Part shown: one piece after another, positions 1 to 8,444 of the stretch
Layout: every line of letters starts with the position of its first letter
Position numbering within the stretch: the first letter of the stretch is position 1
Source of the DNA: Clostridiaceae bacterium
Lineage (GTDB): Bacteria; Bacillota; Clostridia; Christensenellales; CAG-917
Assembly (NCBI GenBank): GCA_031289315.1
Contig: JAITPR010000031.1
Span: 1-64,000 of the forward strand
Direction: 5' to 3'
DNA: 64,000 nucleotides
Program-made: the position numbers and the translations under genes
Notes under the pieces: generated by a model
Told to the model about the DNA's origin: nothing
The model's input: only the letters and a program-made list of their open reading frames with translations
Database searches by the model: none

Positions 1-339
1 CCGCTCTCGCTCACAAAGGTGTTTCCATTTCCGTGATATTGTGGTATTATTAGCTTGCTCCATTCTTAGTGACCGCCTCGTGTGTTTTGTTTGCAACCTT
101 ATTCTACACGTTTTCCTAAGAATGGAGTTCTTTTTTTTAGGCGACACTTTATTTTACAATCTACATTATCACCGTGAATTGTACACACCAATATTTATGC
201 TTGCCTTTATTCGCGTGCGTGGTATAATATATTAGGGACATAGGTTTGGGGCGATATTAAATAGCGGCGGGCTTTTGCGTTTGACGCGGGCGCGGCGCCG
301 GAAGCGGCTATCCTTATTCAGGGTATCCGCCGGAGGATT
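1..339. other. Intergenic leader upstream of the first gene
   Basis: No convincing gene is seen here. A 64-codon open frame at 41-235 has no ribosome site and runs into a good promoter, so it is not called. The stretch is AT-rich up to about 235 and then GC-rich (240-330), forming the leader of the hydrolase gene. Its only clear signals are the promoter at 201-228 and the GGAGG at about 331-335. Confidence 0.5.
201..228 (+). promoter_or_regulatory. Sigma-70-type promoter
   Basis: TTGCCT (201-206), a 16-bp spacer and a perfect TATAAT (223-228). It would give a leader of about 105 nt for the hydrolase gene starting at 340. Seen in sequence; use in the cell is inferred. Confidence 0.6.
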
Positions 340-2028
340 ATGGGTTATAAATTTTTAACGCCGCTTCAGGTTTGGGAGAATTTCAGCCCGGTAAAAGAGC
401 CTGTTGAGCTTTCCATTGTGAAGACTTCGGAGAACGACGGGGTTCATATTTCCGAATGTTTTTTCACGGCGGAAACGGTACGCGACGGAAAGGTACGCGG
501 GTTTATCAGCACCTACACTAAGACGGATTGGGCGGAGTCTACGGAGAGGCATCCTATAGCGGCGTTATTGCCGCCGGTTGCGTCGATTGATTTATCCGTC
601 TATTTAAAGGCGTTATTAGATAAGGGCATTGCCGTAGCGGTGATAAATTACGCGGGTGCGTCACCGGAAAGTGACAAGAACTGCACGATATATCCGCAGT
701 CCTTAGCGCACGGAAACTTTTTACAAGCGGGTAAGCGGTTGCATCTCGTGGAGGAAGACTCTAGAGATACGACGTGGTTTCTATGGGCGAAGCTTGCTAG
801 ACGCGCCCTCACCGCGCTTACGGAAATGTCCTTTGTGAATAAGGAAAAAATGGCGTTGATAGGCATAGGTGCCGGCGCTCAAATAGCGTGGCAGGTGGCG
901 GGTGTCGACGGCAGACTAAAGGCGGTTATGCCGCTGTTCGGTTGCGGATATACGGAGTACCATGGGCATTTCAAGTACGGAACGTCCAGCAACATAGAGA
1001 TGAAAGAGGAGCGTAAGTGTTGGATTGCGGGGACGGCTCCGCAAAGCTTCGCGCAATTTATAAACTGTCCGCTTTACTTCCTCACCGGCAGCAATTCGAC
1101 TTACGGAGATATGGATAGGGCGTACGACATCGTAAATTTTGTGCCGTCGTATGCGCTTATGGGGATAAGCCCTATGCGCGACAGACAGCTAGGCGCGGAT
1201 ATTATAAACAGCGCTATTTTATGGCTGGAGCTTGCTTTGAACGGCGGCTTGAAGGAGAGAAAGCCTCCGGAGCTTCGCTTTGAGAACCGCGCCGGCAAGC
1301 TGTTCCTGAACGTACGCACAAATAACGATATACTAAGGTCGGTGGTTTATTTCTCCGAAAATGAAATTGACCCGTCGCTAAGAACATGGGAGCAAATAGC
1401 GGATATAAGCCCGGCGGATAACGGGTCGGCGGAAAGCGAATATGAAATACCCGTGTATAAAGACCACGGAAGGGTTTTCGCTTTTGCAAACTCCGTATAT
1501 AAGGACAGGGTAATTGCATCAAGCCGCATGGTGACGGAGGTTCCGAGTCAATCCGGAATTGTTCAAGAAGCCGCGCCGCCGCTTGTGGAACGCGTTATAT
1601 ATACCGGAGCAATGGGTGCGGACGGAGCGTTTGTCGCCGAAAAAAACAGACTCTTTTTGGATGGAGGCACGCTTCTTACCGAAGAGGGTCCGGAGGGTAT
1701 AAGGGGCGTTAAGGCGGATGACGCTAATTTGGTTACTTATAAATTGAGTAAATCTGTGTTTGCAAAGGACAAAACGCGTCTTTTGAATTTCAGCGTGTAC
1801 AGCAAGGAGCGCCGGCGTATAACGATTACTCTGAAGGTAGCCGACGACGTGGGAGAATACGACAGCGATGTGGAGCTTGCGGGCTTGCCGGGCTGGCAGT
1901 GCGTGACCCTTACCGTTGCGGATTTCAAGAATGCGTTCGGGAAATCCTTAAAGGAATGGCTGAACGTGCGTAAGCTGACCATATCCAACGCCTCCGGGGT
2001 GTTGTTTAATAACTTCCTTTGGGTGTAA
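340..2028 (+). CDS. Alpha/beta-hydrolase-fold protein with C-terminal galactose-binding-like domain, nucleophile apparently lost
   Basis: A 562-residue protein. Start ATG follows GGAGG by a short spacer. The first ~300 residues read like an alpha/beta hydrolase of the acetyl-esterase/dienelactone-hydrolase type, with a predicted oxyanion-side strand (IAVAVINYAG, about 97-106) and the nucleophile-elbow region at 173-180. The elbow reads G-I-G-A-G (175-179), so the Ser expected at position 177 is Gly. A later segment (PLYFLTGSNS) is where the acid residue strand normally lies. The last ~150 residues form a beta-rich domain resembling galactose-binding/CBM-like folds. There is no signal peptide, so it is probably cytoplasmic. 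Substrate unknown; it may be a non-catalytic binding protein. The last codons are part of a tandem duplication continuing past the stop. Confidence 0.6.
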   Translation: MGYKFLTPLQVWENFSPVKEPVELSIVKTSENDGVHISECFFTAETVRDGKVRGFISTYTKTDWAESTERHPIAALLPPVASIDLSVYLKALLDKGIAVAVINYAGASPESDKNCTIYPQSLAHGNFLQAGKRLHLVEEDSRDTTWFLWAKLARRALTALTEMSFVNKEKMALIGIGAGAQIAWQVAGVDGRLKAVMPLFGCGYTEYHGHFKYGTSSNIEMKEERKCWIAGTAPQSFAQFINCPLYFLTGSNSTYGDMDRAYDIVNFVPSYALMGISPMRDRQLGADIINSAILWLELALNGGLKERKPPELRFENRAGKLFLNVRTNNDILRSVVYFSENEIDPSLRTWEQIADISPADNGSAESEYEIPVYKDHGRVFAFANSVYKDRVIASSRMVTEVPSQSGIVQEAAPPLVERVIYTGAMGADGAFVAEKNRLFLDGGTLLTEEGPEGIRGVKADDANLVTYKLSKSVFAKDKTRLLNFSVYSKERRRITITLKVADDVGEYDSDVELAGLPGWQCVTLTVADFKNAFGKSLKEWLNVRKLTISNASGVLFNNFLWV

Positions 2029-2124
2029 GCAAAACCCATTATATGAGGCATATGCCGCTACGAGAGGAACTTCCTTTGGGTGTAAGCAAAAGCCATTATA
2101 TGAGGCGTCTACCGCCTCGGGAGG
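2011..2124 (+). repeat. 57-bp tandem duplication spanning the hydrolase stop codon
   Basis: Two units of 57 bp (2011-2067 and 2068-2124). The first 39 bp differ at one position and the remainder is more diverged. The first unit contains the last six codons and the TAA of the hydrolase gene; the second repeats those codons and the stop in the intergenic region. A third, weaker resemblance follows to about 2160. Confidence 0.85.
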
Positions 2125-2329
2125 GTGTTGGTTAACGGCTTTCTTCGGGGATAGAATGCGGCGTGTGCTAAATACTATAAGTATTGAAGCGGCGCGGATA
2201 AATATAGCGGATAGATGTAAACAATAACACAAACAACGCCGCGTGCGGCGGCAACCGCAAAAATTTCGCGAAATATATTCGTGGGAAAAAATGCGGCAAG
2301 CGGAGTAGTTTCCGCACAATTAAATAAAA
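2029..2329. other. Intergenic region between hydrolase gene and lepB
   Basis: Besides the tandem duplication, it holds a 15-bp palindrome centred on ATA (AATACT-ATA-AGTATT, 2171-2185) and a CCGC/GCGG-rich segment near 2240-2255. No clear terminator or consensus promoter was recognised, although lepB must be expressed from somewhere in or above this stretch. Confidence 0.4.
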
Positions 2330-2917
2330 ATGGATGACTTGCAAGAATTCAGAGAACCGGAAACAAAAAGCAGACGTGCCGTAATAATTACGGTGGGTGC
2401 TTTCATATTCGTAATTGTACTTGCGATTGTAACGGCATCGCTGCTTAAAACCTATTGTACGGTGAGCTTTAACATAGACGGCTCTTCGATGTTGCCGACC
2501 TTCGACGGCGGTGTAACGAAGGTCGCGGACGACGGCGACAAGGTTATACTTTGGAAAAATCCGAAGCTATCACGCGGTAATATCGTGGTTTTCAAAACGC
2601 CGGCGGAAGAGAACCCTCTTGTAAAGCGCGTTATCGGTATTGCCGGCGACGTGATACGGATTGACAAAGGAAATGTGTATTTAAACGACAAGCTTTTAGA
2701 TGAACCGTATATACTAGAGCCGATGTCGCCTAGTAGCTGGCTAAATAACGGTCAGCGGATTGAGGTTAAAGACGGTGAGATTTATGTAATGGGAGATAAT
2801 CGGAATGACAGCAGCGACAGTAGGTCGTTCGGCGTGGTGAAAACTTCCAACGTAATAGGAAAGGTTATCGTTATCATAAAAATCGACGGGGGAATAACTT
2901 TCCCTAAAAAGAAGTAG
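2330..2917 (+). CDS. lepB: Signal peptidase I
   Basis: A 195-residue type I signal peptidase that cleaves Sec/Tat signal peptides at the outer face of the membrane. A short cytoplasmic tail (1-16) is followed by one membrane segment (about 17-39). The catalytic Ser is in the GSSMLPT box (Ser53), the general-base Lys is Lys99 in LVKRVIG, and the GDNRNDSSDSR box (from 155) is intact. Length and single membrane anchor match the Gram-positive SipS/LepB type. The start ATG has no clear Shine-Dalgarno sequence, so it is a little uncertain, but the tail plus anchor arrangement fits the family. It stands alone, about 300 bp after the preceding gene. Confidence 0.93.
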   Translation: MDDLQEFREPETKSRRAVIITVGAFIFVIVLAIVTASLLKTYCTVSFNIDGSSMLPTFDGGVTKVADDGDKVILWKNPKLSRGNIVVFKTPAEENPLVKRVIGIAGDVIRIDKGNVYLNDKLLDEPYILEPMSPSSWLNNGQRIEVKDGEIYVMGDNRNDSSDSRSFGVVKTSNVIGKVIVIIKIDGGITFPKKK

Positions 2918-3026
2918 GATGCGGCGTCGGTTGTGCGAATGCCGCATTCCGTTATAGAACAAAAAAACGTAAAAAACGCCTTTTTTCGCTATAAAAGCAC
3001 ATGGGCGGAAAGGCTACGGCGGATAT

Positions 3027-4397
3027 ATGGAACATACGGATATTAAAGATGTGCTTAAAAGCGCGAAGTTGGTAGGAAAAAAAATTACGGTATGCGGTTG
3101 GTTGAAAACCTCTAGAAATTCCAAATCCGTGATGTTTTTGGAGCTCAACGACGGTACCGGTCTTGCCAACCTGCAAACGGTAATCGACAAGGAAAATCAA
3201 GCCCTTTCGGCGGCGGCTTCATACGGCGTTGGCTCCGCACTTCGTGTAACGGGTACGCTGGTAAAGTCGGAAGGCGCCCAAAGCGTGGAGCTTCGCGCCG
3301 AGGAAATTGAACTTTTGGGCGCGGCGGACAGCAGTTACCCGTTGCAAAAAAAGCGCCACAGCCTAGAATTTTTGCGTGACAATGCACATTTGCGCGGTAG
3401 GACGAATACCTTTAATGCGGTGTTCCGTGTTCGCGGCGCGTTGTCAAAGGCAATACACGAGTTCTTTTGGTCGCGCGGCTTTTTATACGTGAATACGCCG
3501 ATAATAACCGGAAGCGATTGTGAGGGCGCGGGGGAGATTTTCCGCGTAACGACGCTTTCCGGCGAACAGCTTTTGAAAAAGGACTATTCGGAGGACTTCT
3601 TCGGCGTCAAGGCGGGGCTTACCGTTTCCGGGCAATTGGAGGGTGAGGCTATGGCGCTTGCCTTCTCTAAGATATACACTTTCGGTCCCACCTTCCGCGC
3701 GGAAAACAGCAATACGCCGCGTCACGCGGCGGAATTTTGGCAGATAGAACCGGAGGTCGCCTTTGCGGACTTGTACGATATAATTGCGCTTGCACGCGAC
3801 ATGGTTAAGAGCGTCATAGCCGACGTTCTAAAAAGCTGCAAATCGGAGTTGGAATTTTTTGAGAAATTCTACGAAGAGGGGTTGATAGAAAAGCTTACCG
3901 GTATAGTCGAAAAGGACTTCAAAATTTTGGAGTATCGGGACGCGGTGGAAATACTTAAAAATTCCGGCGAAAGCTTTGTCTATCCGGTGTCCTTCGGCAC
4001 GGATTTGCAAACGGAGCATGAGCGCTATTTGGTGGATAAGGTTTTCCGCGCGCCGGTGTTTATAGTAAACTACCCTAAAGAAATAAAATCCTTCTATATG
4101 AAATTGAATCCGGACGGTATAACCGTTGCTTCAACCGACCTGTTGGTTCCGGGCGTGGGCGAAATAATCGGCGCTTCGCAACGTGAGGACAATCTTGAAT
4201 TGCTAGAGCAACGTATAAAAGACCTTAAGATGAACATGGAGGACTACCGGTGGTATTTGGATCTCCGCCGCTACGGCTCCGCGCCTCACAGCGGCTTCGG
4301 ATTGGGTTTGGAACGCCTGCTCATGTACGTCACCGGAATGAGCAACATAAGAGACGTCGCACCGTTTCCGCGCACCAAGGGCAATCTGCTCTTTTAG
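3027..4397 (+). CDS. asnS: Asparaginyl-tRNA synthetase
   Basis: A 456-residue class IIb synthetase that charges tRNA-Asn with asparagine. An N-terminal OB-fold anticodon-binding domain (about 15-110) precedes the class II catalytic core. Motif 2 reads FRAENSNTPRH followed by the E-F-W-Q-IEPE strand, and motif 3 reads GFGLGLERLL (423-432). The end, with PFPRTKGNLLF, is typical of AsnRS rather than AspRS, and the length is close to the family norm (about 460). Upstream purines (GGCGG) make a weak ribosome site. A direct AsnRS suggests the organism need not rely on the transamidation route for Asn-tRNA. Confidence 0.95.
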   Translation: MEHTDIKDVLKSAKLVGKKITVCGWLKTSRNSKSVMFLELNDGTGLANLQTVIDKENQALSAAASYGVGSALRVTGTLVKSEGAQSVELRAEEIELLGAADSSYPLQKKRHSLEFLRDNAHLRGRTNTFNAVFRVRGALSKAIHEFFWSRGFLYVNTPIITGSDCEGAGEIFRVTTLSGEQLLKKDYSEDFFGVKAGLTVSGQLEGEAMALAFSKIYTFGPTFRAENSNTPRHAAEFWQIEPEVAFADLYDIIALARDMVKSVIADVLKSCKSELEFFEKFYEEGLIEKLTGIVEKDFKILEYRDAVEILKNSGESFVYPVSFGTDLQTEHERYLVDKVFRAPVFIVNYPKEIKSFYMKLNPDGITVASTDLLVPGVGEIIGASQREDNLELLEQRIKDLKMNMEDYRWYLDLRRYGSAPHSGFGLGLERLLMYVTGMSNIRDVAPFPRTKGNLLF

Positions 4398-4404
4398 AAT
4401 AACC

Positions 4405-4478
4405 TTAGGGTGTGTTGATACTAACGGTTTTCAAGAGAATTCCAATTCACAAAACCTCCTTGAGTAGCCGACACACAA
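4405..4478 (+). terminator. Possible imperfect stem-loop after asnS
   Basis: TGTGTTGA-type sequence soon after the asnS stop is mirrored imperfectly by CCGACACACA about 60 bp later, with TTCAAG/CTTGA inside. There is no run of T after it, so its role as a terminator is doubtful. Confidence 0.2.
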
Positions 4479-4516
4479 TAGCAAACAAAAAATAAATATT
4501 AAGAGGAATAAAGGCA

Positions 4517-5527
4517 ATGAAAAAGAAAATCTTAGTTACCGGCGGAACCGGGTACATAGGAAGTCATACCGTAGTGGAGCTTATAGCAAACGGCTACGAT
4601 ACGGTTATTTTGGATAACTTGTCGAACAGTAAGGAAGCCGTTATTGACCGTCTTTATAAGATTACCGGCAAAAAAGTAAAATTTTATCAAGCCGATTTGT
4701 GCGATAAACCCGCCGTTGCCGAAATTTTTAAGAAAGAAAATTTTACGGACGTAATTCATTTCGCCGGGCTTAAGGCAGTAGGGGAGTCGGTTTCTAAACC
4801 GCTTTATTATTACCGTAACAACATCTACGGCACCATAAATCTTTTGGAATGCATGAGGGAGGCGGGCGTTAAAAATATAGTTTTTTCCTCCTCCGCGACC
4901 GTTTACGGCGACCCGGAACGCGTTCCCATTACGGAGAATTTTCCTCTTAGCGCGACAAATCCGTACGGACAAACTAAGCTTATGATAGAGCAGATTTTGC
5001 GCGACATATACCGCGCCGACCCGTCGTTTAATATCGCGCTGTTGCGCTACTTTAACCCGATAGGCGCGCATGAAAGCGGACTTATCGGCGAAGACCCCAA
5101 CGGTATACCCAATAATTTGGCGCCTTATATCACCAAAGTGGCGGCGGGCAAGCTCCAAAAAATAAGCGTGTTCGGCAACGATTATCCCACTCCGGACGGT
5201 ACCGGCGTGCGCGACTATATACACGTCGTCGACCTTGCTAAGGGGCATATCGCCGCACTGAAGAAGATAGACGGCGCGGGACTTCTCACCGTCAACTTAG
5301 GGACGGGCAAGGGCTACAGCGTCCTCGATGTAATTAAAGCCTTTTCAAAAGCCGTCGGAAGAGAGCTTCCGTATGTGTTTACCGCCCGCAGACCGGGAGA
5401 TATAGCCGTGTGCTATGCCGACCCGTCGCTTGCTAAAAAGCTATTGGGTTGGGAGGCGAAAGCCGGAATTGAGAAAATGGCGGAAGACGGCTGGCGTTGG
5501 CAGCTACAAAATCCTGACGGCTTGTGA
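4517..5527 (+). CDS. galE: UDP-glucose 4-epimerase
   Basis: A 336-residue extended short-chain dehydrogenase that interconverts UDP-glucose and UDP-galactose (possibly also the N-acetylated forms) with bound NAD. The Rossmann motif GGTGYIGSHT is at 9-18. The SSSATVYG strand (Ser124-126) and the YxxxK pair Tyr150/Lys154 supply the catalytic residues, at nearly the positions of E. coli GalE. Length is normal. The ribosome site GAGG lies about 10 nt ahead of the ATG. It supplies activated sugars for envelope polymers. No sugar-catabolic leloir genes flank it, so a biosynthetic role is the more likely one (inference). Confidence 0.93.
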   Translation: MKKKILVTGGTGYIGSHTVVELIANGYDTVILDNLSNSKEAVIDRLYKITGKKVKFYQADLCDKPAVAEIFKKENFTDVIHFAGLKAVGESVSKPLYYYRNNIYGTINLLECMREAGVKNIVFSSSATVYGDPERVPITENFPLSATNPYGQTKLMIEQILRDIYRADPSFNIALLRYFNPIGAHESGLIGEDPNGIPNNLAPYITKVAAGKLQKISVFGNDYPTPDGTGVRDYIHVVDLAKGHIAALKKIDGAGLLTVNLGTGKGYSVLDVIKAFSKAVGRELPYVFTARRPGDIAVCYADPSLAKKLLGWEAKAGIEKMAEDGWRWQLQNPDGL

Positions 5528-5571
5528 GAGTAAGCCCGAACAATTAAGGTAAAAAAATGCGACGGCGGATG

Positions 5572-5736
5572 GCTTAGGGCGGATATGGCACCGTAACGAC
5601 CGTAAACGGCATATAGCTTAGGGCGTGCGTGGTAACGACTGTGAGCGACTACGGCTTAGGGCGTGCGTGGTAACGACTGTGAGCGACGTACGGCTTAGGG
5701 CGTGACCGACGACCGTGAGTGACTACGGCTTAGGGC
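5572..5736 (+). repeat. Degenerate tandem repeats between galE and guaA
   Basis: The 9-mer GCTTAGGGC recurs at 5572, 5616, 5654, 5693 and 5728, so units are 44, 38, 39 and 35 bp long. The middle units share most of their length (GCGTGCGTGGTAACGACTG and GAGCGAC). The stretch lies in the 286-bp gap before guaA. No CRISPR-like spacers: the intervals are themselves similar. Confidence 0.85.
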
Positions 5737-5813
5737 ATAAACGGCATCGCGGCAATAAATATTTTCGGACGTGACCAACGACCGTAAAACGGCGGATATT
5801 TCAAGGAAGACTT

Positions 5814-7346
5814 ATGAAAAAAGAAACAGTATTAGTGCTTGACTTCGGCGGGCAGTACAATCAGCTTATAGCAAGGCGCGTGCGCGACATGAAAGTCTAT
5901 TCGGAGTTAGTGCCTTGCACAATTTCTGCGGAGAGGGTTAAGGAGTACGCGCCCATAGGCTTGATATTTACGGGAGGTCCGCTCTCCGCATTCTCCGAAA
6001 CGTCGCCCAAATTGGACCCCGCTATATTTGAATTGGGAATACCCGTGTTAGGCATATGCTACGGCATGCAAGTGACCGCTTACGTTTTGGGCGGCAATGT
6101 CGAAAGCGGCAAGACCGGCGAGTACGGGCGTGTGGAAACGGAGTATTCCGACCACCTACTGTTTGACGGCGTTGCCAAAACCGGCGTAAGCTGGATGAGC
6201 CACACCGATATAGTAAGCCGTTGCCCCGCAGGCTTTAAGAGTATAGCCAAAACCGCGAATACCGTGAATGCGGCGTTCGCCAATGATGAAAAACGCATAT
6301 ACGGATTGCAGTTTCATCCGGAGGTCGTACATACCGCGCAAGGGCTTGACATCATGAGAAACTTTGTATTCGGTGTTTGCGGCGCGTCCGGCGATTGGGA
6401 CATGAAAAGCTTCGTCGATGACCAAATAAATATTTTACGTGCCAAATTAAAAGGCAAGAAGGTGTTGTTGGGGCTTTCCGGCGGTGTAGACAGCTCGGTT
6501 TGCGCGGCAATTCTGCATAAAGCCGTCCCCGAAGCGCTGACGTGCGTTTTTGTTGACCACGGCCTATTGCGCAAGGGTGAGGCGGAAGAGGTTCAGAATG
6601 TTTTCGGCAAACAGTTCGGTATAAATCTGATAACGGCTAATGCACAAGACATCTTTTTGAAAAAGCTTAGAGGCGTCAAGAACCCGGAGCACAAGCGCAA
6701 AATCATAGGAAAACAGTTCATAAAGGCGTTTGAACGCGAAGCTAAAAAAATTGGCGCGGTGAACTTTTTGGCGCAAGGCACCATTTACCCCGATATTGTG
6801 GAAAGCGGTGCCGGCGGCTCCGCAGTCATAAAAAGCCACCACAATGTAGGAGGGCTTCCGGACCGCATAGGCTTTGAAGGCGTCATAGAACCTCTTCGCG
6901 ACCTTTTTAAGGACGAGGTGCGCCGCGTCGGGTTTGAACTGGGGCTTCCGGAGCATATAGTCATGCGGCAACCGTTTCCCGGTCCCGGTTTGGGAATTCG
7001 TATTATCGGCAATATAACCCGTGAAAAGCTGGATATTCTGCGCGAAACGGATTATATATACCGCGATGAAATAGCTAAAGCCGGGTTGGATAAGGAAATC
7101 TGGCAGTATTTTACCGTGCTTACCAACATGCGTAGCGTAGGCGTTATGGGCGATCACCGCACTTATGATTATACCGTAGCGCTACGTGCGGTAAACAGCA
7201 TTGACGCTATGTCGGCGGATTGGTTTAAAATACCGTACGATGTCTTGGATAAATGCTCCGCACGTATCGTCAACGAGGTTAAAAAGGTCAACAGAATTGT
7301 CTACGACATTACCTCAAAGCCTCCCGCGACTATCGAATGGGAATGA
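5814..7346 (+). CDS. guaA: GMP synthase (glutamine-hydrolysing)
   Basis: A 510-residue enzyme making GMP from XMP, ATP and glutamine, the last step of guanine nucleotide synthesis. The N-terminal class I glutamine amidotransferase has Cys82 in GICYGMQ and the His168/Glu170 pair in LQFHPEV. The central ATP-pyrophosphatase domain has the SGGVDSS loop at 222-228. The C-terminal dimerisation domain ends in the conserved PPATIEWE. Full length and intact. AAGGAAG lies 5-11 nt ahead of the ATG. No purine riboswitch was recognised in the gap upstream, which is instead filled by tandem repeats. Confidence 0.96.
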   Translation: MKKETVLVLDFGGQYNQLIARRVRDMKVYSELVPCTISAERVKEYAPIGLIFTGGPLSAFSETSPKLDPAIFELGIPVLGICYGMQVTAYVLGGNVESGKTGEYGRVETEYSDHLLFDGVAKTGVSWMSHTDIVSRCPAGFKSIAKTANTVNAAFANDEKRIYGLQFHPEVVHTAQGLDIMRNFVFGVCGASGDWDMKSFVDDQINILRAKLKGKKVLLGLSGGVDSSVCAAILHKAVPEALTCVFVDHGLLRKGEAEEVQNVFGKQFGINLITANAQDIFLKKLRGVKNPEHKRKIIGKQFIKAFEREAKKIGAVNFLAQGTIYPDIVESGAGGSAVIKSHHNVGGLPDRIGFEGVIEPLRDLFKDEVRRVGFELGLPEHIVMRQPFPGPGLGIRIIGNITREKLDILRETDYIYRDEIAKAGLDKEIWQYFTVLTNMRSVGVMGDHRTYDYTVALRAVNSIDAMSADWFKIPYDVLDKCSARIVNEVKKVNRIVYDITSKPPATIEWE

Positions 7347-7357
7347 CGCTAAACCAG

Positions 7358-7383
7358 GGTGCGGACAATCCGCTGTGACGATT
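7358..7383 (+). repeat. Half copy of palindromic element
   Basis: GGGTGCGGACAATCCGCTG followed by TGACG matches the left arm of the palindromic family described at 26139-26208. It starts 12 bp after the guaA stop. No right arm is found in the usual distance. Confidence 0.7.
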
Positions 7384-7605
7384 TGAAATACCGTAATACA
7401 ATAAATAAGACACTCCGGCAACAAATAACCACCTGTCTTTTAAGGCTTTTCTTATGAATGCTACGGTCAAAAATTTATTTTTGACGAGCCCCGTTATCCG
7501 CAGAAAATTTTTTTTGAGTACTATACAAATAAATTAATAGCGACGGCGGTTATATAAGTGAAAACACTCTGATATTTTGTGCTTTCAACAACACTCCTCT
7601 GCTTT

Positions 7606-7652
7606 GCAAACACGCCCAATTGATAACCTCCGGGCGTGTTTGCATTTATTTT
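7606..7652 (+). terminator. Rho-independent terminator
   Basis: A perfect 12-bp stem GCAAACACGCCC (7606-7617) / GGGCGTGTTTGC (7632-7643) with a 14-nt loop, followed by ATTTATTTT. It would end transcription from guaA, 260 bp downstream. Confidence 0.8.
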
Positions 7653-7840
7653 ACCCAAAGTTAGTCCACAGTCCTAAAATTTGTTTCGGCAAAACTATGC
7701 GTTATCATTATGTGTTCATATCAAAATTTAGGCAATTACACCCATGATAATTTGGAAATTGAATAATACTCATCGACATGTTGTAAAATATTATGTGTGC
7801 GGAGAGGGTTTATTGCGTACGATTATAAAAAAATGACATA

Positions 7841-7881
7841 TTTCAACAATAAAATACCATATAATACATTGTATATTGAAA
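7841..7881 (+). promoter_or_regulatory. Possible promoter and operator of the HTH gene
   Basis: A TATAAT (7860-7865) sits at the centre of the inverted pair TTTCAA (7841-7846) / TTGAAA (7876-7881). There is no good -35 at the right distance. An autoregulated promoter would look like this, but the evidence is thin. Confidence 0.25.
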
Positions 7882-7942
7882 CAATCTAATGAGAGGTGAA
7901 GTAAACTATCACTAAATGTTGAAGTTGAGAGGGGATAATTAA

Positions 7943-8284
7943 ATGGAATCGCTTGAAATATATGCAAAGATAGACAGTCTCAGAAAGCATAAGGGTTGGA
8001 CGACTAATTATTTGAGCAAACAAGCCGGTGTTTCACACAATACGCTTTATATGTGGAGAACCCGGCAAACAATGCCTACGTTTGAGGTCGTCGAAGCTCT
8101 TTGTGATGCTTTGCAAATTTCGCTCGTTCAGTTATTCGGCGACGAAAGTGCGGCAGGAATGACGACGGAGCAAAAAAGGGTTTTAGAGTATTGGTCTACG
8201 TTAAACCGCGAACAGAAAGACCTCATTATAAATATGATGGTTTCGTTGCGCGGCAGCGTAAGACAAAATCCGCCTCGCGTGTAA
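7943..8284 (+). CDS. XRE-family HTH transcriptional regulator
   Basis: A 113-residue protein. Residues about 8-62 form a Cro/C1-type helix-turn-helix (LRKHKGWTTNYLSKQAGVS with the recognition helix around NTLYMWRTRQ), ending in the usual hydrophobic LQISLVQLFG. The remaining ~50 residues (EQKRVLEYWSTLNREQKDLI) look like a helical dimerisation tail, as in many small Clostridial regulators. GAGAGGGGA precedes the ATG. Its target is unknown. Low G+C compared with its neighbours suggests it could be a recent arrival, but that is an impression only. Confidence 0.85.
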   Translation: MESLEIYAKIDSLRKHKGWTTNYLSKQAGVSHNTLYMWRTRQTMPTFEVVEALCDALQISLVQLFGDESAAGMTTEQKRVLEYWSTLNREQKDLIINMMVSLRGSVRQNPPRV

Positions 8285-8444
8285 CGGCACGATATTCCGT
8301 TGTGCGTATTTAGAATTCAAAATCAATTCTAAAAGCTTGCCGGATTTGCGCGCCATGTCTATTAACGCGAATTTATTTTACGTGTCTTTAAAAGGAAGCA
8401 CCTTTGTGTGTGAACGGCACGGTATTTTGCAATGGTTTATTTAC
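8281..8444 (-). pseudogene. Decayed second copy of the PRC-barrel gene 3' end
   Basis: Read on the - strand, 8281-8405 repeats the last ~40 codons and the region after the stop of the PRC-barrel gene (8411-8541), at an offset of 130-139 bp. The translated remnant matches FALIDxARKSGKLLELILNSK almost exactly, but has an in-frame TAA just before it and no stop at the original position. It is a tandem duplication that has lost coding function and fills the whole gap between the HTH gene and the PRC gene. Confidence 0.8.

Larger units (their letters stand above)
7347..7942. other. AT-rich intergenic region between guaA and the HTH gene
   Basis: About 600 bp without a gene. It holds a half copy of the palindromic element (7358-7383), an AT hairpin (GTCAAAAA/TTTTTGAC, 7466-7485), a strong rho-independent terminator (7606-7652), a sequence resembling a decayed element arm (about 7650-7680, TTAGTCCACAGTCC) and the putative control region of the HTH gene (7841-7881). 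Confidence 0.6.

Noticed and set aside
41-235. Small open frame of 64 codons
   Set aside because: No ribosome site, overlaps a promoter, unusual composition.
4398-4516. Palindromic element copy after asnS
   Set aside because: GGGTGTGTTGAT resembles an arm for a few bases only and the rest does not match.
5572-5736. CRISPR-like array
   Set aside because: Only five irregular units of 35-44 bp; the intervals are alike rather than unique spacers; no cas genes.
7466-7485. AT hairpin as terminator of guaA
   Set aside because: Weak stem without a following T run; the GC-richer hairpin at 7606 is far better.
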